In this document: piece after piece, positions 8,991-14,428 of the stretch
Numbering within the stretch: the stretch's first letter is position 1
Layout: each line of letters starts with the position of its first letter
Source of the DNA: CAKTOF01 sp964544345
Lineage (GTDB): Bacteria > Bacillota > Clostridia > Oscillospirales > Oscillospiraceae
Direction: 5' to 3'
Length of the DNA: 14,428 nt
Assembly (NCBI GenBank): GCA_964544345.1
Contig: CAZJBT010000049.1
Coordinates: forward strand, 1 to 14,428
The notes under the pieces: generated by a model
Told to the model about the DNA's origin: nothing
Seen by the model: the letters and a program-made list of their open reading frames with translations, nothing else
Databases searched by the model: none
Position numbers and translations under genes: made by a program

Positions 8991-10331
8991 TCAGCCGGCG
9001 TAACCGTAGCCGTACGCAAACGGCCAGTTTCCATAGCCAGAGCTTCCAGAGCCGCCGGCGGGCGTCTGCGTCTCAGTCGAGGCATCCGCCTGATCCTCCG
9101 CCGGGCGTTCATCAAAGGTGATGGTCAGGTCTTTATACGCGCCCGACTGGAACACCGTGATCGTCGTCGTATCGCCGGCCTTATAGTTGCGCAGCGCCGC
9201 GACCAGATCGGAATAGGATTCGATCGATTCGTCTCCAAGTCCAGTCACGATGTCGCCTGCGAGGATACCGGCAGCCTCAGCGCATCCGCCCTCTTCAACG
9301 CTGTAGATGTATGCGCCGTCAGGAAGATTATACATCGAGGCGTTCGCCATATCGGTCACCTGAACCCCCATGTAGGCGCGGCCGACCACATGGCCGTACT
9401 GCACGAGATCATTGACTATTTTCATGACATCGTTGATCGGAATGACAAAGCCAAGTCCTTCGATCTCGTCGCTGGCATACTTGGCCGTCGTAATACCGAT
9501 GACGTTGCCCGCCATATCAAACAGCGGCCCGCCGGAGTTGCCGGGGTTGATAGCCGCGTCGGTCTGGAACATATTGATCGGCTTTCCATCGGTGTTGATC
9601 TCGCGGTCGAGTGCGCTGACATGGCCGCACGTCAACGTGAAGGTCAGCTCGCCAAGCGGATTCCCAATGGCGCAGACCTGCTCGCCGACCACGATCTGGT
9701 CAGAGTCGCCGATGGCGACGGTGTTCAGCCCGGTCGCGTCGATCTTCAAAAGAGCGACGTCATTCTCCGTGTCATAACCGACGACAGTCGCATCGTAGCT
9801 TGTCTCGTCAAACAGCATGACGCTAATATAGGTACCGTCCTCGATAACATGGCAGTTGGTGACAATATAGCCGTCTTCAGAAATGATAAAGCCGCTGCCT
9901 GAACTAGCCGAGCTGGAGACCTGACCGAACACGTTCGTGGTGGTCGACTCCACCGAGATCGCGACGACGGCGGACGCATAGCGTGCGTAGACTTCGCTCG
10001 GCGTCATGGTCTTGTCCCCTGTGTTGCTCGTAGTCAGGATCGGTGTATTGACGCCGGTCGCAGTCAGATCGGAAGCGGCATCCGCAGGATCACCGCCCGT
10101 GGCAGCGAGGGTCTCTGCCGCACCGGAGAATTCCATGGAGTTGACCACGGAAGCCATGATCGCGCCGCCGCCGATTCCTCCGAGCAGTGCAACCACGAGC
10201 ACGAGCGCCGTGACCTTCAGGCCGGTCGAGAACTTTTTATGCCGGGTCTCCTTCTTCTCCGCCGCTGGCTGAGCCGGCGCCTGGAGATTCGGTTCGGATT
10301 CATACATATTGTTGTTAAAATTCTGTTCCAT
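8991..10331 (-). CDS. htrA: HtrA/DegP-type membrane-anchored serine protease with PDZ domain
   Basis: A surface protease for misfolded envelope proteins (S1C family). It has 446 residues: a cytoplasmic head (1-37) with basic residues just before one membrane segment (about 38-62), a Thr/Asp-rich linker (70-110), a trypsin-like domain (about 115-305) and one PDZ domain (about 318-405). The catalytic triad is complete: His161 in TNCHVIEDG, Asp191 in TENDVALLKID, Ser266 in NPGNSGGPLF. The C-terminal tail (about 410-446) is acidic, then Gly/Ser-rich, and ends in an aromatic run containing YGNWPFAYGYGYAG. Cys160 directly precedes the catalytic His; C220, C235 and C350 are also on the exported side. 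The start at 10331 has GGAG about 10 bases upstream and its own promoter. Nothing nearby encodes a CssRS-like regulator. The gene symbol marks the family, not one specific paralogue. Confidence 0.95.
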   Translation of the reverse strand: MEQNFNNNMYESEPNLQAPAQPAAEKKETRHKKFSTGLKVTALVLVVALLGGIGGGAIMASVVNSMEFSGAAETLAATGGDPADAASDLTATGVNTPILTTSNTGDKTMTPSEVYARYASAVVAISVESTTTNVFGQVSSSASSGSGFIISEDGYIVTNCHVIEDGTYISVMLFDETSYDATVVGYDTENDVALLKIDATGLNTVAIGDSDQIVVGEQVCAIGNPLGELTFTLTCGHVSALDREINTDGKPINMFQTDAAINPGNSGGPLFDMAGNVIGITTAKYASDEIEGLGFVIPINDVMKIVNDLVQYGHVVGRAYMGVQVTDMANASMYNLPDGAYIYSVEEGGCAEAAGILAGDIVTGLGDESIESYSDLVAALRNYKAGDTTTITVFQSGAYKDLTITFDERPAEDQADASTETQTPAGGSGSSGYGNWPFAYGYGYAG

Positions 10332-10361
10332 TTGAAAACCGCTCCCTTCGGTTTGCTTTTG

Positions 10362-10390
10362 ATGATATCAGCATATCGCCAATTTGTGAA
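10362..10390 (-). promoter_or_regulatory. Strong sigma-A-type promoter of htrA
   Basis: Reading the minus strand, TTCACA (10390-10385) and TATCAT (10367-10362) are separated by 17 bases, each 5/6 to consensus. It lies in the 87-base gap after the AI-2E gene, so htrA can be expressed on its own. I saw no CtsR-type or CssR-type direct repeat. Confidence 0.75.
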
Positions 10391-10418
10391 AAAACTATGT
10401 ACATTGAGAAAACGAAAT

Positions 10419-11567
10419 TTAAACAATTCCTCCACCAAGGATATTGCTGATATGACGCGAAAAGTCACGGCAATCGTCCAATGTAGCGTCAAACAGGCCC
10501 AGGTGATAAAGGTTGATAAACATCATACACAGAACAGGAGCCAGGATCATACCCACCACGCCGCCAAGCCGCATGCCAACATAGATGCAGGCAAGCGAGA
10601 GCAGCGTAGAAAGACCGGTCTGTCCGCCGACGACGCGCGGCTCGGCCAGTTTGCGGAACAAGAAGAGACCGCCGGCCAGCACCGCCAGCACCGCAGCTTT
10701 TGTATAGCCTCCGGTAAACAATAAGATCACCGCCCACGGAACCAGGATCATTCCGCTGCCGAAAATAGGAACAAAATCGACAATACCGATGACGACCGCG
10801 ATCAGTACCGCAAACGGCTGCCGCAGGATCAGCAGCACGACCAGACAAATGGCCGCGACCACCGCCGAGAGGATAAACTGTGCCTTGAAATACCCGCCAA
10901 TGGCGGAAGCCGCGGCGCGCTTGATCTTCGACAAGCCGGACTGGACGCCGGTCGGAAGCGCGCGCTCAAGCAGATAGCGGAAGCGCGGATAATCGCTCAT
11001 GATATAACACGACACAAGCACAAACACAGCCACCGTGATCAGCAGATTCGCCGTCACGGTCAGGATGTTGCCCGCACTCTCAAGCACAGGCGGATCCCAG
11101 CCGGTCAGCCACTCCGTCAGCTTTTCAAGCAGCCACTGTACGCCGCTTTCCAGCCCGGAGGCAGCGGCGTCTTGCACGCCAAGCAGACCAGTCAGCCGAT
11201 CGAACGCTGTCTGTAGGTTGACAAGAAATGACGAGAGCAGATCAGGCCAGTCGTTGACCAAGATCCGGATCTGACTGTATACCAGATAGACAACGGCAGA
11301 AAGTCCAACGGCCAGAACGACCATGATGAGCGCCGTAGAGCAAACGGCCCAGACCCGCCGCGAGCCGCCGAAGTGCCGCTGCAGCCCGCGAATCAGCGGA
11401 TTGACCGCCCAAGCAAGCAGCAGCGCCGCCAGGAACGGCAGCAGAACAGAGAACAATACTCCGCCGAACTTAGCAAGCAGCAGAAGCGCCGCCGCCAGGA
11501 AGACGATGCGGAGCGCAAGCCGCCCGCACAACATTCGGAAACCGCTGCCTGATTGTAGCTCGTCCAC
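10419..11567 (-). CDS. AI-2E family transporter, YtvI-like membrane protein
   Basis: A polytopic membrane protein of the AI-2E (PerM) family. It shows an N-terminal hydrophobic pair (VFLAAALLLLAKFGG and LLPFLAALLLAWAVNPL), a third segment near ALIMVVLAVGLSAVVYLVY, an extracytoplasmic amphipathic stretch, and a C-terminal cluster with VDFVPIFGSGMILVPWAV, LAEPRVVGGQTGL and YVGMRLGGVVGMILAP. The PW and LAEPRVVG segments resemble the sporulation membrane protein YtvI; transport of autoinducer-2 should not be assumed. I choose GTG 11567 (382 residues). It is preceded by an AAGG-type binding site 7-8 bases upstream. The in-frame GTG at 11600 (393 residues) overlaps a likely -10 box and lacks a binding site. 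There is no obvious terminator before htrA, so some read-through into htrA is possible. Confidence 0.88.
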   Translation of the reverse strand: MDELQSGSGFRMLCGRLALRIVFLAAALLLLAKFGGVLFSVLLPFLAALLLAWAVNPLIRGLQRHFGGSRRVWAVCSTALIMVVLAVGLSAVVYLVYSQIRILVNDWPDLLSSFLVNLQTAFDRLTGLLGVQDAAASGLESGVQWLLEKLTEWLTGWDPPVLESAGNILTVTANLLITVAVFVLVSCYIMSDYPRFRYLLERALPTGVQSGLSKIKRAAASAIGGYFKAQFILSAVVAAICLVVLLILRQPFAVLIAVVIGIVDFVPIFGSGMILVPWAVILLFTGGYTKAAVLAVLAGGLFLFRKLAEPRVVGGQTGLSTLLSLACIYVGMRLGGVVGMILAPVLCMMFINLYHLGLFDATLDDCRDFSRHISNILGGGIV

Positions 11568-11598
11568 ATTGCCGCCTTCTTTCCTGTTATTTTCTTTC

Positions 11599-11627
11599 AC
11601 TATACTGCAATTCCGAAAAAAAATCTA
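11599..11627 (-). promoter_or_regulatory. Probable promoter of the AI-2E family gene
   Basis: On the minus strand TATAGT (11604-11599, 5/6) is preceded at 17 bases by TAGATT (11627-11622, 3/6). Transcription would start near 11592, just upstream of the chosen GTG start. The weak -35 lowers confidence. Confidence 0.45.
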
Positions 11628-11660
11628 CAGGAATGTTGCGGCGGAATTGCGTTTTGGATA

Positions 11661-11689
11661 TTGACAATCTTGGGAATTTCCTGTATCAT
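11661..11689 (+). promoter_or_regulatory. Strong sigma-A promoter of the tRNA-Ser gene
   Basis: A perfect TTGACA (11661-11666), a 17-base spacer and TATCAT (11684-11689, 5/6). RNA would start near 11696, leaving a 5' leader of about 37 bases to be removed by RNase P. It is divergent to the AI-2E gene promoter. Confidence 0.85.
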
Positions 11690-11732
11690 AATGAAGCTGT
11701 CCGTGAAAGTCGACCCGCGGCGGCGCCACCGT

Positions 11733-11824
11733 GGAGAGATGGCTGAGCTGGTCGAAGGCGCACGATTGGAAATCGTGTAGGCGTTGATAGCGTCTCTGGG
11801 GTTCGAATCCCCATCTCTCCGCCA
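11733..11824 (+). tRNA. tRNA-Ser (anticodon GGA), CCA encoded
   Basis: Class II tRNA that reads UCC and UCU. The acceptor stem GGAGAGA (11733-11739) pairs with TCTCTCC (11814-11820), followed by the discriminator G and encoded CCA (11822-11824). The D-arm region is GGCTGAGCTGGTCGAAGGC. The anticodon stem CACGA/TCGTG (11761-11765, 11773-11777) holds the loop TTGGAAA with anticodon GGA at 11768-11770. The long variable arm (about 11778-11796) typical of tRNA-Ser forms a short stem, GGCG with CGTC including one G-U pair. The T-arm is TGGGG/CCCCA around TTCGAAT. It is flanked by a strong promoter and a terminator, so it is a single-gene unit. No integrated element is seen at its 3' end. Confidence 0.97.
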
Positions 11825-11825
11825 C

Positions 11826-11867
11826 AAGCCGGCAGGTTTCAACAGAAGTCTGCCGGCTTTTCTGTTC
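11826..11867 (+). terminator. Intrinsic terminator of tRNA-Ser
   Basis: AAGCCGGCAG (11826-11835) pairs perfectly with CTGCCGGCTT (11850-11859) around a 14-base loop and is followed by TTCTGTT. It begins one base after the encoded CCA. Confidence 0.85.
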
Positions 11868-11930
11868 CCTAATCCGCATGCGCGGCTCGCAGGGCTGTGC
11901 GCTCCAATACAGTTTGCGGCGTTCCTCCAG

Positions 11931-11959
11931 TTGCATCCGAATCGGGACAGTGCTAAAAT
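11931..11959 (+). promoter_or_regulatory. Extended -10 promoter of the lipoprotein operon
   Basis: TTGCAT (11931-11936, 3/6), a 17-base spacer ending in TGC, then TAAAAT (11954-11959, 5/6). The TG at 11951-11952 makes this an extended -10 promoter, which can offset the weak -35. The stretch between the tRNA terminator and this promoter (11868-11930) holds nothing I recognise. Confidence 0.6.
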
Positions 11960-11991
11960 ACGGAATCAGGGAGAATGAAAGAGGTGTGTTT

Positions 11992-12663
11992 ATGAAAAGG
12001 AAAGGTTGGCTCTTGCCTGTGCTCATCGTCCTCGCCATGTGCATCACTGGCTGCAGCGGGGACAAAGCGATGAGCGAAGCTCCTGATCCAGAACGTGAAG
12101 CATCTTCCGACTCTGCGAAGGATCAGGACAGCGAAACAAGCCAGCCGTCTGCTGAGATGAGCGGCGAATCAGAACGCGATGAGATGGAGGCCGCGCCGGA
12201 CAGCGAGGTTCTCCTTGCAGTCTGCGAGGACTTTTTCTCTGCATACGCAGCGCTTGATGGCAGCACAGCAGGCAGCCTGCTGCAGAGCGGCAGCTCCATT
12301 CATTTTTCAAACCTGCACGGCGCGCTGTCCCGGCATGTAGAGGCGGAGCTTGGCGCTTGTGCCATAGACGGCGACACAGCAACCGTGGACGTCTCGATCA
12401 CAAATGCAGATATCGCCGCCGTCATTGCCGCACTGCCATCTTATATCGCCAGCCAGGAGGAGGCGTCGGAAGCGATGATCGATGCGCTCGGCGCGTCCGA
12501 CGTACCCACCGCGGTGTTTGACGTTACGCTCTCGTTGGCCCGCTGCAGCGGCGAGTGGCGCATTGAAATGACGCCGGAGCTGTCAAACGCCCTACTCGGC
12601 GGCTACCACACCCTGGTTGATTCAATGGCGCAGACGATCGTGGAGGAGGAGGCATCCCAGTGA
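11992..12663 (+). CDS. Putative lipoprotein of unknown function
   Basis: I do not recognise a named family. The 223-residue product has a basic start (MKRKGW), a hydrophobic core and a lipobox ITGC, so lipidation at Cys21 and anchoring to the outer face of the membrane are likely. Residues 22-70 are a polar Ser/Asp/Glu-rich linker. The rest (about 70-223) looks like one folded domain, starting with an amphipathic helix (VCEDFFSAYAALDG) and followed by alternating strands (ATVDVSITNADI, TAVFDVTLSLARCSGEWRIEM). This layout resembles small NTF2/cystatin-like lipoprotein domains of Gram-positive bacteria, which is an inference from pattern only. ATG 11992 is chosen because of the signal peptide and AGAGGTG at 11980-11986. 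The C-terminal EEE codons provide the next gene's ribosome binding site, and the two genes overlap by 4 bases (GTGA). Confidence 0.8.
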   Translation: MKRKGWLLPVLIVLAMCITGCSGDKAMSEAPDPEREASSDSAKDQDSETSQPSAEMSGESERDEMEAAPDSEVLLAVCEDFFSAYAALDGSTAGSLLQSGSSIHFSNLHGALSRHVEAELGACAIDGDTATVDVSITNADIAAVIAALPSYIASQEEASEAMIDALGASDVPTAVFDVTLSLARCSGEWRIEMTPELSNALLGGYHTLVDSMAQTIVEEEASQ

Positions 12664-14428
12664 AAAAACGGCTTTTGACTCTGCTGCTGGCGGCGATCCT
12701 GCTCGTACAGCTCGCGCTCCCATGCCTGGCCGCAGCGCTCGATGATGCGCAGAACACTGATATTCTCGGCAAAATCAGCATCTGTTCGTCCTCCTGTCCC
12801 GGCGAAACCGAATGGGACGCCGTACTGCACGACGAGGAGCTGATCCTGATGACGCCGGAGGACATCATGACCATTTCCGGCGCAGATTCCGTGACGTTCG
12901 ACCCGTACAATAGCCGTTATACCTTCCGCCGCGGGGCTTACCGTGTCGAGGTAGATCTCGAGGCGGAAAAAGCGCGGGTATTCATCGATATTACCTCGAA
13001 TGACGTCGTTGAGCCATACAGCTCTTCGTTCCCGCTCCCCTATGTCTCGAGCATGGAGGTCGAGGGCGAGCTGCGCGACTTCTTGCCGCTTAAGGAGATG
13101 CTGTACCTGCTGAATGTCCAGTGGAGCTGCTCTAACCTGACGGTCTATGCCTTCGCGCCGGAGGAGACGCTTTGGAACCTTGTCGGCGACTACTGTACGA
13201 TGGTCTCCGACCTTCCTAGCAAAGCGGAGGTGCTGGGCGATTCTATTGGACAATATTACGGCAACGCAGCAAAATATGCGATGCTCTCCCTGGCAGACGA
13301 GGTCGATCTCACGCTTTTTGTTCCATTTGTGGACAGCTTTAGCTCCAACAAGGAGGTCAGTGCATTGCTTCGGCTCGCAGGGCCATTTGAAACAGTGCAG
13401 ACCGAGCTGGCAGACTCGGCTGCCTCGGCGCTCAGTAAATCGCTCTCGGATCTTGGCTCCCTGGCGCAGAATTTTTCCGACGTCGCGGGCGGCGCCGACG
13501 TTGTACAGGATCTCGTAAAAGACTTTTCCAAGTGGCTGGATGTGGACTCGCCGCTGGACATTCCTCAGCTTTCCGCCGGCTCCACCGCGCTGAGCGCAGT
13601 GACAGGACTATTCAACGCCACGCTGACTGCCACACGCTATTACACATGGAGCGCCGGTTTTGTCGATGACATGGAATATCTTTCCACAGTTCAGGACAAA
13701 CGATACAACAGCTATACCACAGAACTCAATCGCGCTGCAGGCAGCCTGAGCAGCGAATATGGCAATTTGGCCGGAAATATCGCCTGGGAGTATGCCTGGT
13801 CGCTCGCCGGCACGGCTGCCGACACGCTGGTCGGGCTGACGCCCGGCGGAAAAATCCTCGACATCTATAAGGCAGCGGTCGCGATGGCTGATCAGCTCTC
13901 CCCTGCTTTCTCAGGCGCGCTCGATCAGGCTGACACGATCGCCGACTCGCTCTATCTGTGTAATCTGACGACCTTTATGCTCTCGCAGTATCAGACAGCG
14001 CTCGACGCATTTCAGGGGAAGGCCATCACACAGGATAGTCTCGACAACATCCGTCGCACCGGCGCGCTGATGATGAACGCCGCAGGTCACAGCAGAGACG
14101 CGCTCTACTCAGTTCGCAAAGCGGAGGGGGCATCCGTCGACGCGCTTGGCAAAAAGCTCGTCTCCGATTTTACGGACTATACGCGCTTTGTCGAATCTGC
14201 GCAGTATGATCCCAGCCTGCTGCTCTATTCTGACTTCCGCAACCTCGTCAGCGACGTGGCCGGCGCTAAGCGAGACGAGATCCCGCCGGAGTATGTGCGA
14301 TATGGCGTGCCCGTTCTTTTCTCGTCGTGCATGGCGAGCTGGAACGGTGCGGTCTATGAAAGAGGCGTCGGCACAACCAACTATTCTCTTGAGGAGATGG
14401 GTCTGACGCGGCTCGAAGTCGAGGCTGC
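12660..14428 (+). CDS. Large secreted protein with stalk-like N-terminal segment, 3' end outside the window
   Basis: The frame is open from GTG 12660 to the window end (589 codons), with no stop. The start overlaps the upstream stop codon and has GGAGGAGGAGG (12642-12652) with 7-base spacing. A clear Sec signal peptide (MKKRLLTLLLAAILLVQLAL, cleavage near residues 24-26) has no lipobox, so the product is exported. Residues about 30-165 (EWDAVLHDEELILMTPEDI, YNSRYTFRRGAYRVEVD, ELRDFLPLKEMLYLLNVQWS at 137-156, LTVYAF) resemble the copper amine oxidase N-terminal-like stalk domain found in many Gram-positive surface proteins. From about residue 170 the sequence is mainly helical, rich in Ala, Ser, Asp and Leu, without a recognised enzyme motif. 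A catalytic domain, membrane anchor or sorting signal could still follow outside the window. Function is unknown; coupling to the lipoprotein suggests they act together at the cell surface. Confidence 0.85.
   Translation, partial: MKKRLLTLLLAAILLVQLALPCLAAALDDAQNTDILGKISICSSSCPGETEWDAVLHDEELILMTPEDIMTISGADSVTFDPYNSRYTFRRGAYRVEVDLEAEKARVFIDITSNDVVEPYSSSFPLPYVSSMEVEGELRDFLPLKEMLYLLNVQWSCSNLTVYAFAPEETLWNLVGDYCTMVSDLPSKAEVLGDSIGQYYGNAAKYAMLSLADEVDLTLFVPFVDSFSSNKEVSALLRLAGPFETVQTELADSAASALSKSLSDLGSLAQNFSDVAGGADVVQDLVKDFSKWLDVDSPLDIPQLSAGSTALSAVTGLFNATLTATRYYTWSAGFVDDMEYLSTVQDKRYNSYTTELNRAAGSLSSEYGNLAGNIAWEYAWSLAGTAADTLVGLTPGGKILDIYKAAVAMADQLSPAFSGALDQADTIADSLYLCNLTTFMLSQYQTALDAFQGKAITQDSLDNIRRTGALMMNAAGHSRDALYSVRKAEGASVDALGKKLVSDFTDYTRFVESAQYDPSLLLYSDFRNLVSDVAGAKRDEIPPEYVRYGVPVLFSSCMASWNGAVYERGVGTTNYSLEEMGLTRLEVEA

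Noticed and set aside
8892..9902. Plus-strand open frame (336 codons) opposite htrA
   Set aside because: It begins inside the yloV stop codon and terminator hairpin, and lies opposite the conserved protease domains, so it is a shadow.
10391..10418. Terminator after the AI-2E gene
   Set aside because: The minus strand is T-rich here but there is no stem of useful length before the T-run.
11600..11842. Minus-strand open frame across the tRNA gene
   Set aside because: It is the well-known spurious protein read from the reverse of a tRNA; the tRNA structure is complete.
11826..11900. Integration site at the 3' end of tRNA-Ser
   Set aside because: No repeated tRNA 3' end, integrase or phage gene is seen; the sequence after the tRNA is an ordinary terminator.

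Overview
The window reads as a stretch of chromosome from a GC-rich, Gram-positive-type member of the Firmicutes, most likely a clostridial (Oscillospirales-like) anaerobe. This is inferred from gene content and not proven. The pointers are strong AGGAGG-type ribosome binding sites, sigma-A-like promoters that nearly all have a 17-base spacer, a YloU/YloV pair, a membrane-anchored HtrA, a YtvI-like membrane protein and a C_GCAxxG_C_C redox protein. No phage, insertion sequence, CRISPR array or defence island is visible.

Left part (1-8940, all plus strand): the 3' end of a malic enzyme gene ends at a terminator. It is followed by recG, asnB, a small cysteine-rich C_GCAxxG_C_C protein that overlaps gpmI by four bases, an Asp23/Gls24 (YloU-like) protein and a DAK2-domain YloV/FakA-like kinase. 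In Bacillus subtilis yloU, yloV and recG lie close together, so this looks like a rearranged version of that neighbourhood with asnB, the redox protein and gpmI in between. Between recG and yloU there are no convincing terminators. New promoters sit on or just after the stop codon of the preceding gene, so read-through and local initiation probably both contribute. A strong terminator closes yloV.

Middle part (8941-11600, minus strand): an HtrA/DegP-type anchored serine protease with its own promoter and terminator lies downstream of an AI-2E family (YtvI-like) membrane protein. The yloV and htrA terminators are back to back.

Right part (11661-14428, plus strand): a tRNA-Ser(GGA) stands as a complete unit with promoter, encoded CCA and terminator. 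Then comes a two-gene operon of unknown function: a small lipoprotein and, overlapping it by four bases, a large secreted protein that runs off the window and has a stalk-like (copper amine oxidase N-terminal-like) segment. This pair is the least explained part of the window. The rest is mostly housekeeping: central carbon metabolism, DNA repair, asparagine synthesis, fatty-acid/envelope physiology and envelope proteolysis.
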